A stretch of 64,000 nt of DNA from Bifidobacterium sp. ESL0763 (GTDB lineage: Bacteria; Actinomycetota; Actinomycetes; Actinomycetales; Bifidobacteriaceae). The position numbers and the translations under genes are program-made. The notes under the pieces were generated by a model that made no database searches, was not told where the DNA came from, and saw only the letters and a list, made by a program, of their open reading frames with translations. The stretch lies in contig NZ_JAQTHW010000002.1 in assembly GCF_029433395.1 (NCBI RefSeq), positions 62,001 through 126,000 on the forward strand, written 5' to 3'. Within the stretch, counting starts at the first letter, position 1. Every line of letters begins with the position of its first letter. Shown piece after piece: positions 18,448 through 26,950 of this stretch.

Positions 18448-19239
18448 TCAGTCGGTGCCGGAAGCGGCGGAAGCTGTGGATGCGCTGGACGGTGCCGCGC
18501 CATTTTCGGTTGCGTCGCCGTCCTCGCCGTCGCCCTCCTGCTCGGGAGGGTCGAAACGGTAGCCGACGTTGCGCACCGTGCCGATCATATGCTCGTATTC
18601 GCCGCCGAGCTTGGCGCGCAGGCGACGGATGTGCACGTCGACGGTTCTGGTGCCGCCGTAGTAGTCGTAGCCCCACACCTCCTGGAGCAGCTGGGCGCGG
18701 GTGAAGACGCGGTGCGGATGCTGCACGAGGTATTTCAGCAGCTCGAACTCCTTGTAGGCCAGGTCGATCGGCTGGTTCTTCAGGGTGGCCGTGTAGCTCT
18801 TGGTGTCCACCACCAGGTCGCCGGAGCGCACCCGCCCGTCCTCGCGGTAGTCGGCCAGGTCCTTCGGCGCCGGAGCCGTGGCCGGGGCGTTCGCGCCGCG
18901 CTCGCGGACCAGCCGCAGCCTGCCCTCCACTTCGGCGGGCGAGGCCGTGTTGACCACCACGTCGGCGGCGCCCCACTGGCCGTTGACCGCCGTGAACCCG
19001 CCTTCGGTGAGCACGAGGATGATGGGGACGCCCAGCCCCGAGGCGTGGATGAGGCTGCACAGCGTCTTGGCGTTGGCCAGGTCGTCGCTGGCGTCGAGGA
19101 AGAGGATGGTGCGTTCGGGTAGTTTGACGAGGCTCGCGGCGTCCATCGGCAGCACGCGCACGCGATAGGAGAGCAGGGCCAGGGCGGGCAGCACGCCCGC
19201 CGGATCCGAGGCCGCGGTCATCAATGTCAGATCTGTCAT
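18448..19239 (-). CDS. glnR: GlnR-type winged-helix response regulator
   Basis: A 263-residue OmpR-family regulator. The atypical receiver domain has the GlnR signature rather than a phosphorylatable pocket: VLPALALLSYRVRVLP, a segment ILVLTEGGFTAVNGQWG, and TASPAEVEGRLRLVRERG. The C-terminal winged helix (about residues 140-230) holds LAYKEFELLKYLVQHPHRVF, LLQEVWGYDYYGGTRTVDVH and GTVRNVGYRF. In actinobacteria GlnR controls ammonium assimilation genes. A 25-residue Ala/Ser/Gly/Glu tail is added at the C-terminus. GGGAGGGAG lies before the ATG at 19239. No GlnR targets (amtB, glnA) are within the window. Confidence 0.85.
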   Translation of the reverse strand: MTDLTLMTAASDPAGVLPALALLSYRVRVLPMDAASLVKLPERTILFLDASDDLANAKTLCSLIHASGLGVPIILVLTEGGFTAVNGQWGAADVVVNTASPAEVEGRLRLVRERGANAPATAPAPKDLADYREDGRVRSGDLVVDTKSYTATLKNQPIDLAYKEFELLKYLVQHPHRVFTRAQLLQEVWGYDYYGGTRTVDVHIRRLRAKLGGEYEHMIGTVRNVGYRFDPPEQEGDGEDGDATENGAAPSSASTASAASGTD

Positions 19240-19329
19240 TGACTCCCTCCCAGTCGCCCTCGGGAGCCTCGTCCGCGCATATGCGCGCGTGGCCGGACCC
19301 CGCTGATTACGTGTCATTCTAGCCGTTGG

Positions 19330-19357
19330 TTGTGGACACTTACGGCTAGCATATAAT
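19330..19357 (+). promoter_or_regulatory. Promoter of the membrane protein gene
   Basis: TTGTGG (19330-19335), 16 bases, TATAAT (19352-19357). Initiation would fall near 19364, leaving a leader of about 130 bases before the chosen ATG at 19496. It runs divergently from glnR. Confidence 0.5.
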
Positions 19358-19495
19358 GCTATGGAAAGCCCGGATTGTGTCGGCTGTGTTACGCTCGGCG
19401 CTCCCGGAGCCAGACAATCGGGCCGGAAACGACTGTGTGACGGCCAAAGAGGCGATATGGGGCGATGCCCCACATGCGAGAACGGAGCTCATAAT

Positions 19496-20365
19496 ATGGA
19501 CGCTGGGGTGGCGAAGGACGCCGAAGGGCGGCAAGAGGTCGGCTCGGCGCACGGCTCCGGCCACCCGGCCAGGCCCGTCGCGCTGCTTGAGGCCTGCGCC
19601 TATGCCGTCATCGCCGTCCTGCTCGTGCTCTGCGCGTTCGTCGACGGCAGGGTCCAGCTGGTGGTCTGCGAGATCGTGGCCCAGGCCGTCCTGTTCTTCG
19701 GCATGGTGTTCTGGCCGATGCGAGGCACCGTCGTCGACCGGGTCATCGGCGTGGTCGGCGGCGAGGCCATGATCTTCGGCACGCAGGCGGTGCTGGTCGG
19801 TATGCTGCCGCGCGCCACCCGTCCGTTCGGATTCGGCTGGAGCGGCCAGACCGGATTCGGCATGGTCGCCGCCTCCTTGCTGCTGCACGTGTGCACGGTG
19901 TGGGCGACGGGCGCCATGGTGGTGCTCACGGCGTTCGTCATCGTCGGGTTCCTGCACCAGATGCTGCGTCGCGAACGTACCGATATGGTGCTTTCCCTCT
20001 CGCAGAGCCTCATGGTCAACGTGGGCATGCTCGCCTCGTCCGGATGGATGTTCGTGCCGGTGCTCTTCCGCTATCTGCACATTCATGAAAGCGGTTTCGT
20101 CGGTCCGGCCGCGGCCTACGCCGGGACGGTGGTCGGCGTCGTGCTTGTCGTGGCGATCGCGCTCATCGCCGCCATCTCGGCGGTCTCCCTGCGCTGGTAC
20201 CGCGATTTCGAACCTGTGCCGGGCGGCATGCGGCAGTCCGAGGCCGAGCGGAACGTCACGGTCTGGCAGCGCTATTCGTGGGCCGGCATCGGCCTGAGCG
20301 CCGTCATGCTCTCCGGCCTGGTCGTCTATCTCGCGGCGGTCGCGCTGCTGTTCGTGGTCGGCTGA
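19496..20365 (+). CDS. Polytopic membrane protein of unknown function
   Basis: A 289-residue protein with about seven hydrophobic helices (for example ALLEACAYAVIAVLLVLCAF, TGAMVVLTAFVIVGFL, and a last one VMLSGLVVYLAAVALLFVVG). I do not recognise the family. The start at 19496 is supported by GGAG 8 bases upstream; earlier in-frame ATGs at 19361 and 19457 would add a Cys-containing polar leader. It ends 8 bases short of the convergent mntP stop. No catalytic motif is seen. Confidence 0.6.
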   Translation: MDAGVAKDAEGRQEVGSAHGSGHPARPVALLEACAYAVIAVLLVLCAFVDGRVQLVVCEIVAQAVLFFGMVFWPMRGTVVDRVIGVVGGEAMIFGTQAVLVGMLPRATRPFGFGWSGQTGFGMVAASLLLHVCTVWATGAMVVLTAFVIVGFLHQMLRRERTDMVLSLSQSLMVNVGMLASSGWMFVPVLFRYLHIHESGFVGPAAAYAGTVVGVVLVVAIALIAAISAVSLRWYRDFEPVPGGMRQSEAERNVTVWQRYSWAGIGLSAVMLSGLVVYLAAVALLFVVG

Positions 20366-20372
20366 GCGAATC

Positions 20373-20942
20373 TCACCAGGCGATGACGCCCAGGTGCTCC
20401 AACAGTGTTTTCAGGCCGATGAGGATCAGGACGATGCCGCCGGCGATCTGCGCGGCCTGCTGCCAGCGCACGCCGATGACATGGCCAAGGTAGAGGCCCG
20501 CCGCCGAGAAGGCTCCCGTCACCACGCCGATGATGGCGGCCGCGCCCCAGATATCGAGCGGCATGAACTGGAAGCTGACGCCCACGGCGAAGGCGTCGAT
20601 GCTGCACGCGACGGCCAACGGGGCCATGTGCCGCCAGTCGAACTGCGCCGTTTGGCTGGCATCCTCCCCGGGCTCGCCGAAGGCCTCGCGAATCATGTTG
20701 CCGCCGATCAATGCCAGCAGACCGAAGATGATCCAATGGTCCACCGCCTCCACGTAACGGCCGAAGAGCGAGGCGAAGAAGTAGCCCAGAACGGGGAAGA
20801 ACGCCTGGAAACCGCCGAACCACAGCGCGGTCTTGAGCGCGTTGATCGGCCTGACGCGGCGCGTGGCCAGCCCCTTGCCGATGGCGATGGCGAAGGCGTC
20901 CATGGAGACGGAGACGGCGATCAGCAGTATCTCGACGAGCAT
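20373..20942 (-). CDS. mntP: Manganese efflux pump MntP
   Basis: A 189-residue inner-membrane exporter with six helices. Two Asp-containing repeats typical of the family are visible: VSMDAFAIAIGKGL near residue 13 and CSIDAFAVGVSFQF near residue 112. Length and topology are normal. CGGAGG lies 9 bases before the ATG. I looked for a yybP-ykoY manganese riboswitch upstream and saw none; the terminator of ppa lies there instead. Confidence 0.9.
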   Translation of the reverse strand: MLVEILLIAVSVSMDAFAIAIGKGLATRRVRPINALKTALWFGGFQAFFPVLGYFFASLFGRYVEAVDHWIIFGLLALIGGNMIREAFGEPGEDASQTAQFDWRHMAPLAVACSIDAFAVGVSFQFMPLDIWGAAAIIGVVTGAFSAAGLYLGHVIGVRWQQAAQIAGGIVLILIGLKTLLEHLGVIAW

Positions 20943-20995
20943 GGCCTGTGCCTCCGTGGTGCGGGAATGTGGCTGGTAAATGAAATGGTTGTTTT

Positions 20996-21041
20996 ATAAA
21001 AACGGAGGCGCCGGAACCCATATTCGAATTCCGGCACCTCC
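20996..21041 (-). terminator. Intrinsic terminator of ppa
   Basis: On the - strand GGAGGTGCCGG and CCGGCGCCTCC pair (one G-U) around a 16-base loop and are followed by GTTTTTATAA, 65 bases past the ppa stop. Confidence 0.85.
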
Positions 21042-21105
21042 ATCAAGTCGGGGTCTCTGCGGCGAATCATGTCACCGCACGAGACGAGTCAGTGAACGGA
21101 AGCGC

Positions 21106-21600
21106 TCACTTCTTCTGGCTGGCAAGGCGCTCACGGGCGGCCACGATCTGCTTCTCGGCCTCGGCCACGTTGGTCCAGTAATCGCCGGGCATGACCTCCT
21201 TGCCGGGCTCCAGGGCCTTGTACTGCTCGAAGAAGTGCTTGATTTCGGCCTTGTGGTACTCGTTGACGTCGTCGATGTCCTTGATGCCGTCGAAGCGCAC
21301 GTCGGCGGGCACGCACAGCACCTTGTCGTCGCCGCCCTCTTCGTCCTCCATGTGGTAGAGGCCCACGGCGCGGCACTCGATGACGCAGCCGGGGAACACG
21401 GAGTTCGGAATCATCACCAGGGCGTCAAGCGGATCGCCGTCCTCGCCCAGGGTGCCCTCGATGTAGCCATAGTCGTCCGGGTAGCCGAAGGAGGTGAAGA
21501 GGGTGCGGTCGAGCGTGATGCGGCCCGTCTCCTGGTCCACCTCGTACTTGTTCTTCGATCCGCGCGGAATCTCGACGAGAACGTTGAATGTCTCTGCCAT
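21106..21600 (-). CDS. ppa: Inorganic pyrophosphatase
   Basis: A 164-residue soluble family I pyrophosphatase that splits PPi to drive biosynthesis. Signature pieces are EIPRGSKNKYEVD, LDRTLFTSFGYPDDYGYIEGTLGEDGDPLDALV (with the metal-binding Asp cluster) and ADVRFDGIKDIDDVNEYHK. AAGGAGC precedes the ATG at 21600. Monocistronic, with its own terminator. Confidence 0.96.
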   Translation of the reverse strand: MAETFNVLVEIPRGSKNKYEVDQETGRITLDRTLFTSFGYPDDYGYIEGTLGEDGDPLDALVMIPNSVFPGCVIECRAVGLYHMEDEEGGDDKVLCVPADVRFDGIKDIDDVNEYHKAEIKHFFEQYKALEPGKEVMPGDYWTNVAEAEKQIVAARERLASQKK

Positions 21601-21757
21601 GGTTGCTCCTTTTTGAACATGCTCATATAGAGGGTTTGTTACCACGTCCAAGTCTAGCGCAGATACCCGTCGGTGGCGTGGCCGCGGTCCGGGCCGGTGT
21701 CCGCACGCGATTGGTGGCTGCCGTCTCGCTCCGCCGCCTTGCCGCGGTCCGCCACCG

Positions 21758-23893
21758 TCAGCCGCGGACCGTGAAAATGTAGGCCGGCCGTTCGGCGGGG
21801 TCGAGGGTGACGGTGTTGTCGCTGCACCAGGTGACCTCGCCGCCTCCCAGCTCGTCGCGCACCGTGAATTCCCGGTCGCGGGGCAGGCCGAGCAGAGCCG
21901 GGTCGAAGTTCACCTGCGAGGTGCGGGGCTTGGAGCAGTCGAGGTTCACCACCACGATGACGGTGTCGCCGTTCGCATGGGCCTTGCCGCCGTCGTGTTC
22001 GCCGGATTCGCCGTCGGCATCCGCTGGCGGGATGTGGCGCGCGAAGGCGACGACGTCCGGGTCGCTGGTCCAGAGCATGGCGAGGTCGTGGTAGCTGCGG
22101 CAGGCGGGATGGGCGCGGCGGATGCGGTTGAGCTCGGTGAGCAGCGTGGCGATGCCATATTTATCGGCCTTGCTCCAAGCGCGCACCTTGATCTCGTATT
22201 TCTCGTTGTCCGCCTGCTCCTCCTGGCCTTTCTGCTGGCGGTTCTCCACCAGTTCGTAGCCGTTGTAGATGCCCCACGAGGGCGAGCCCATCGCGGCCAG
22301 CACCGCGCGCACCCTGTGCCCGGCCGCGCCGTTGTCGCGCAGGTAGTCGGTGAGGATGTCGGGGGTGGTGGGCCAGAACGTGTTGTGCTGGCAGTAGGCC
22401 TCGTCGCCGTTGGTGGTCTGCAGGTATTCGCCCAGCTCGTCCTTGGTGTTGCGCCAGGGGAAGTAGCAGTGCGACTGGGTGAAGCCGGCCAGGCTCAGCG
22501 CGCGCATGATGGCCGGGCGGGTGAAGGCCTCGGCGAGGAAGAGGATTTCCGGGTGCTTGCGCTGCACCGCCTCGATGACGTCCTGCCAGAAACGCACCGG
22601 CTTGGTGTGCGGGTTGTCGATGCGGAACATGGTGACGCCCGCCCCGATCCAGAGGTCCATGATGCGTTCGGTCTCGCGCTCGATGCCGGGCATGTCGACG
22701 TCGAAATCGATGGGATAGATGTCTTCGTACTTCTTCGGCGGATTCTCGGCAAAGGCGATGCTGCCATCGGGCTTGTGACGGAACCAGTCCGGATGCTCGC
22801 GCACCCAGGGATGGTCGGGCGAGCACTGCAGGGCGAAGTCCAGCGCGACCTCGAGGCCGAGCCCGTGGGCATGACGACAGAAGGCCCTGAAATCGTCCAT
22901 GTCGCCCAGCAGCGGGTCGACGGTGTCGTGCCCGCCGGCAGCGGAGCCGATGCCGAACGGCGAACCCGGGTCGTCTGGGCCGGCCACGAGCGCGTTGTTG
23001 CGGCCCTTGCGGTTGGTGGTGCCGATGGGGAAGATCGGCGGCAGATAGACCACGTCGAACCCCTCGGCTGCGGCACGGTCGAGCCCGGAAACCGCGGTGG
23101 AGAAGGTGCCCTGCGTGATCCTGCCGGTCTTGGGGTCCCGGCTCGCCCCCTCGGAGCGGGGGAAGAACTGGTACCAGGCGGTGAAGCTCGACTTCGGCCG
23201 TTCGACGCGCAACCGCAGGGGAGCGCTGGCCGTCAGCCCGTCGCGCAGCGGATGGTGCCGGTGCAGGTACTCGATCGAAGGGTTGTCCGCGGCCGCCAGG
23301 CGCGCCTTGGCATCAGCGCCGTCGTCGGCGAGGTTTCGCGAGACTTCTTCCAAGGTCGCCTTCTGCGCGTCATCGAGCCGAGAGTCCTCCGAGCACGCCC
23401 AACGGGCGAACAGCGCGGCACCGGAGGCGAGGATGTTATTGACGTCATCATCGACCTCCACCTTGATCCGCGCGTCGGCCAGCCATGAGGCGTAGGCGTC
23501 CTCCCAGCCCTCGAGCGTCACCGTCCACTTGCCGAGCCGCCGGGCGACCCGTTCGAACCCGGGTTCCCAGGGTTTCGCGTCGCTCGGCTCTCCCGCCGCC
23601 AGGGTCGCCTTGAACAGGTCGAGGCCGGGGTTGACGCACGTCATCGCCACGCTTCGGCGTACCGTGCCGCTCGGGTCGCGTAGCGTCGCGGTGGCGCCCG
23701 TCTTGGCACGGCCCTCGATGAAGATCCGGGCGCTGACGGTGAACGCCTCGCCCAGCTCGACCCGTGCCGGCCACGCCCCGCATCCGACGCTCGGCGTGGC
23801 CGAGAGGATGACGATGCGCCCGAACTGGCCTGGCCTTGTTATAGGGAAGCTCGGTGTGCCCGTCTGCTCGTTGGTTGTCGCTGGTTTCATCAT
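21758..23893 (-). CDS. glgE: Maltose-1-phosphate maltosyltransferase GlgE
   Basis: A 711-residue GH13_3 enzyme that extends alpha-1,4-glucan with maltosyl units from maltose-1-phosphate. The N-terminal beta domain (residues 1-190) leads to the TIM barrel: LPPIFPIGTTNRKGRNN, VALDFALQCSPDHPWVREHP, the nucleophile Asp in GVTMFRIDNPHTKP and the acid/base Glu in FLAEAFTRP, then a C-terminal beta domain. In mycobacteria and streptomycetes GlgE works with TreS, Pep2/Mak and GlgB; none of these is in the window. The start at 23893 has GGAG 7 bases upstream; the longer open frame above it is the DnaA-box region, not coding. Confidence 0.92.
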   Translation of the reverse strand: MMKPATTNEQTGTPSFPITRPGQFGRIVILSATPSVGCGAWPARVELGEAFTVSARIFIEGRAKTGATATLRDPSGTVRRSVAMTCVNPGLDLFKATLAAGEPSDAKPWEPGFERVARRLGKWTVTLEGWEDAYASWLADARIKVEVDDDVNNILASGAALFARWACSEDSRLDDAQKATLEEVSRNLADDGADAKARLAAADNPSIEYLHRHHPLRDGLTASAPLRLRVERPKSSFTAWYQFFPRSEGASRDPKTGRITQGTFSTAVSGLDRAAAEGFDVVYLPPIFPIGTTNRKGRNNALVAGPDDPGSPFGIGSAAGGHDTVDPLLGDMDDFRAFCRHAHGLGLEVALDFALQCSPDHPWVREHPDWFRHKPDGSIAFAENPPKKYEDIYPIDFDVDMPGIERETERIMDLWIGAGVTMFRIDNPHTKPVRFWQDVIEAVQRKHPEILFLAEAFTRPAIMRALSLAGFTQSHCYFPWRNTKDELGEYLQTTNGDEAYCQHNTFWPTTPDILTDYLRDNGAAGHRVRAVLAAMGSPSWGIYNGYELVENRQQKGQEEQADNEKYEIKVRAWSKADKYGIATLLTELNRIRRAHPACRSYHDLAMLWTSDPDVVAFARHIPPADADGESGEHDGGKAHANGDTVIVVVNLDCSKPRTSQVNFDPALLGLPRDREFTVRDELGGGEVTWCSDNTVTLDPAERPAYIFTVRG

Positions 23894-24008
23894 TGCCCCG
23901 CTCCGTTGGTGTCTGTGCGCCGGAATTCCGCCCCGATCCAGCTTCCTGCCTTCATTGTAGATGGGCTCGTCGCAGGCTTCCAGCGACGTCCTGGACGTCC
24001 AGATGATT

Positions 24009-24108
24009 TGTGGATAAGTCGGCGACGTCGGTCTCGAAAACGGCGAAATGTGGATAAGTCGGCGGCAGTTATCCACAACACGCCGGAGACCCCCACCGTT
24101 CGACCACA
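24009..24108. promoter_or_regulatory. Cluster of three perfect DnaA-box nonamers plus partial cassette block
   Basis: TGTGGATAA at 24009-24017 and 24049-24057 and TTATCCACA at 24069-24077 are exact matches to the DnaA-box consensus; the first two continue identically as GTCGGCG(A/G). ACACGCC (24078-24084) and CCCCACCGTTCGACCACA (24091-24108) copy, in order, the block upstream of the two TA-like cassettes. It lies between the divergent glgE and the adhesin gene. It may bind DnaA, act as an operator, or be a scar of a lost cassette. Confidence 0.6.
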
Positions 24109-24200
24109 GTGGTCCGAATCGCTTTCGCGGTAGCGCGGAAGCGCGCATCCTGTTGTCTACCCGCTCGGGATCGGGAGGGAGGAACGGAAAGGACGTTGAG

Positions 24201-26432
24201 ATGAGAATATGGACAAGACGCCTGGCCGCGGTGGTCTGCGCGGTGGCGATGATGGCGGCAGCGCTGGTCATGGGGGTCACGGGCGCTTCGGCGCAGGCCA
24301 ACGTGCTGCAGAAACCCGGAGCGGACACGTACCTCAAATACCGCATCGATGGCTCCTCGATGCATATCGGCGTCATCAGCCAGGACGCGCAGGGGCGCAA
24401 ATACTACTGCATCGAGGCGGGAGCGCCGTCGAACCACGACGTGAACAACGTCATCGGCCTGCCCGACAGCCAGGAGGCCCGCCGCGTCTCGTGGCTGATG
24501 GGGCGCTACGCCCAGTCCGACCAGCGCACGCAGGCGGCCATCGGCGTGCTCACCCACGACCATTTCGACCACAACGCGGCCATCTGGGGCCAGCACCGCG
24601 CGATCATCATGGGGCAGTACCCCGACCTCGCCGGGCGTGCCGACGCGCTGTGGGCCGAGGCCGGCGCGAACACGCCCACGGGGGCTGACATCCAGCAGGC
24701 CTATGTGCAGGGCATCAGGAAGGGCAAGCTCACCGTGCAGATCGAGGACGCCTCCGGCTCGCCGGTCGCCGGTGTCGTCTTCCATGCCAGGCTCAACGGT
24801 CCGGCCGTCTTCGACACCGGCAGCGCCGAGACGAGCGGTGTATCCGCCTCGCAGCCGATCGAGTTGAACTGGAAGGCGACGGGCAAGGGCGACGTGACCG
24901 CGTCGCTCACCTACGAGCGCAAGACGCTCGACATGGTTCTCAGCGGTCAGGACTACGCCCGCATCGGCAACGACGAGAGCACCGACGCCGGCTCGATCAC
25001 CTTCAAGGTGCGCAAGGACTTCAAGCCGGGCATCCTGAGCACCGTCTCCAGCAAGATCGTCAACGACGGCCAGCCCGTGCGCGACGAGCTCACGTCCACG
25101 CTCGTCGGCGAGGACAACTATTGGGTGCCGGATCTCAAGGTGACGGCGTCCGGCTGGTATTTCGCCGGTCTGACTCCCGAGCAGCTGCGTGGCGCGGTGA
25201 CGGCCCGCCAGGGCGAGGGTGCCGCCAACGCCTTCCTCGCCCGTCTCGCCGCGGACGGCCACAGGCCCGCCGCCTACGGGAGCGCCGATTTCACCGGACC
25301 GGGCCAGAGCGTCCGGGCCACCGCCGTCACCGAACCCGGAGGCTCGCAGCAATACCGTGCGCCCTCGGGAGGCTTCGGCACCTGGGTGTGGGCCTTCGAA
25401 CGCGACAAGCAGAGCGCGGAGGCGCAGGACTACCTCATCGGCGACTCGGTCGCTCCCTTCCTGGAGCCGAACGAGACCAACTCCAACCGCTTCAGGCTGC
25501 ACGTCGAATCAAGCGTGACCGAGCATTCGGCCAGCGTCGGCTCCGAGCTGAGCGACACCATCACCGTCTCCGGGTTTCCCGACGACCACGGCAGTTTCCA
25601 AGGCAACCAGAGCTACGGGTTCCGCCCGGACCAGCCCAACGCCCAGGTGGACGTGTGGTGGGCCGGCAGCACCGACGACCAGCAGGACGACGAGCGGTTC
25701 CGCCCGCAGGGCAAGGTCGAGCCCGAGGAGGACGGCAACCACCGCCTCGTCGGCACCTGGGACTTCCCGGCGCGCAACGGCACGATCCGCGTGGGGGCCG
25801 GCGCCAGCGACGCCCACGGCGCACCGGTCAACATCGCGGCCCAGGACCACGGGTGGTACGTGTTCGTCTGGCGCTTCACCGGCGACGACCGGGTGAAGCC
25901 CGCCGCCAGCGACTACGACGACGCCTGGGAACGCACCCGCGTCGAAGGGTTCTCGCCGCAGGAGAAGGCGATGATCGTCACCCACGTCGACAAGAGCGAG
26001 GTCAACGTCGGCGACACCTTCCACGACGTCGCCAAGGTCACCGGCGACCTGCCGGCCGGTTCCCGTGTCGAGTTCACGGCCTATGAGCCGGTGGCCAAGG
26101 GCGCTCCCGCGGGCAGCGGCCGGAAGATCATGGACGCCCGATCGGTCGCGGTCACCTCGAAACATGCCGGAGCCAAGGTCTCCAGCCCCGAGGTGACGGC
26201 CGACAAGACCGGCGAGGTCTACTGGAAGGCGGCCGTGGTCTCGCCGCAGGGCGATGTGCTGGCGTCCCACGATGTCGGCGTGCCCGAGGAGACGGTGAGC
26301 GTCGGCGAGGAGCCCAAGGGAAGCCTGGCGCATACCGGCGCGCCCATCCTGGTCTTCGTCGGCGTCGGACTCGCGGCGCTCGCGGTGGGCGCGCTCATGG
26401 TCGCGTTCATCCGTCGCCGCAGCGGCTGCTGA
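24201..26432 (+). CDS. Cell-wall-anchored adhesin with N-terminal thioester domain
   Basis: A 743-residue exported surface protein. Signal peptide residues 1-31 (twin-Arg-containing start, hydrophobic core, ASA-Q cleavage). Residues about 40-170 look like a TQXA/thioester domain: Cys70 in KYYCIEAG and Gln111 in RTQAAIGVL are placed to form the internal Cys-Gln thioester used for covalent host adhesion. Repeated beta-sandwich-like domains follow; two begin with related SVT/KSEV...VG(S/D) ...DT(I/V) patterns near residues 435 and 595. The C-terminus has a sortase motif LAHTG (about 709), a membrane helix and RRRSGC. AAAGGA precedes the ATG. No sortase gene is in the window. Confidence 0.8.
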   Translation: MRIWTRRLAAVVCAVAMMAAALVMGVTGASAQANVLQKPGADTYLKYRIDGSSMHIGVISQDAQGRKYYCIEAGAPSNHDVNNVIGLPDSQEARRVSWLMGRYAQSDQRTQAAIGVLTHDHFDHNAAIWGQHRAIIMGQYPDLAGRADALWAEAGANTPTGADIQQAYVQGIRKGKLTVQIEDASGSPVAGVVFHARLNGPAVFDTGSAETSGVSASQPIELNWKATGKGDVTASLTYERKTLDMVLSGQDYARIGNDESTDAGSITFKVRKDFKPGILSTVSSKIVNDGQPVRDELTSTLVGEDNYWVPDLKVTASGWYFAGLTPEQLRGAVTARQGEGAANAFLARLAADGHRPAAYGSADFTGPGQSVRATAVTEPGGSQQYRAPSGGFGTWVWAFERDKQSAEAQDYLIGDSVAPFLEPNETNSNRFRLHVESSVTEHSASVGSELSDTITVSGFPDDHGSFQGNQSYGFRPDQPNAQVDVWWAGSTDDQQDDERFRPQGKVEPEEDGNHRLVGTWDFPARNGTIRVGAGASDAHGAPVNIAAQDHGWYVFVWRFTGDDRVKPAASDYDDAWERTRVEGFSPQEKAMIVTHVDKSEVNVGDTFHDVAKVTGDLPAGSRVEFTAYEPVAKGAPAGSGRKIMDARSVAVTSKHAGAKVSSPEVTADKTGEVYWKAAVVSPQGDVLASHDVGVPEETVSVGEEPKGSLAHTGAPILVFVGVGLAALAVGALMVAFIRRRSGC

Positions 26433-26486
26433 TCGGCGCTGACCGGTGTAGTCCCATGCCTCTGATTCAGCGGGTGAGGCCAGCAA

Positions 26487-26513
26487 AGCCCGGAACCATC
26501 ACGATTCCGGGCT
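26487..26513 (+). terminator. Hairpin after the adhesin gene
   Basis: AGCCCGGAA / TTCCGGGCT with a 9-base loop, 54 bases after the stop. There is no T-run, so termination would be weak. Confidence 0.5.
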
Positions 26514-26664
26514 CTGTGTCGGCGCTTTTGACGGTTTGCATATGTGTTTTGACAGGTATCGGAAAGGCCTAAGAGCCGTATTCGACACAGCATAAAGGTG
26601 TCGTCTTTTGAAGAAATGGTTCGCAACAATTAACTGTAGCACTAGTTTGTAGGATGATTATAGT

Positions 26665-26928
26665 ATGATTATTGAGATAGAGGAATCGGCTCGAAAGCAT
26701 GGGTGCAAGGACTGCGAAATTGAGTACGCGGTGCTTCATGCTGTGAATTACGAGCAGATTCCAGGTAGGCGTGGACGGCTGGCTTTCATGTTTGTCGGGC
26801 ATCCGCATCGGGGAGCATTGGATGATGATTGGCTGGAGGTCGGTGTCGCCCGCTGGAGAGATGGCACACTGCGTGCTTTTCATGCCATGAGGATGACCGA
26901 CAACTGGTGGCATCTCAGCAAGAAGTAG
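26665..26928 (+). CDS. BrnT-like toxin
   Basis: An 87-residue protein with the layout of small actinobacterial toxins: IEIEESARKHGCKDCEIEYAV at the start (the ARKHG motif), a central strand ending RLAFMFVGH, and a last strand LEVGVARWRDGTLRAFHAMR. The FHA(M/L) motif near the C-terminus also occurs in the toxin-like proteins at 1901 and 63427. It is AT-richer than housekeeping neighbours. No good ribosome site is seen; TAGGAT lies 9 bases before the ATG and could be a -10 box. It is followed after 22 bases by a ribbon-helix-helix-type antitoxin gene. Confidence 0.7.
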   Translation: MIIEIEESARKHGCKDCEIEYAVLHAVNYEQIPGRRGRLAFMFVGHPHRGALDDDWLEVGVARWRDGTLRAFHAMRMTDNWWHLSKK

Positions 26929-26950
26929 ATCGTCGAAAAGGAGAATGACA

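Noticed and set aside
20943..21105. Manganese (yybP-ykoY) riboswitch before mntP
   Set aside because: The structured part here is the ppa terminator, and the conserved riboswitch cores are not seen.
24009..24077. Chromosomal origin of replication
   Set aside because: Three DnaA boxes, but no dnaA, dnaN, rpmH or AT-rich unwinding region nearby.
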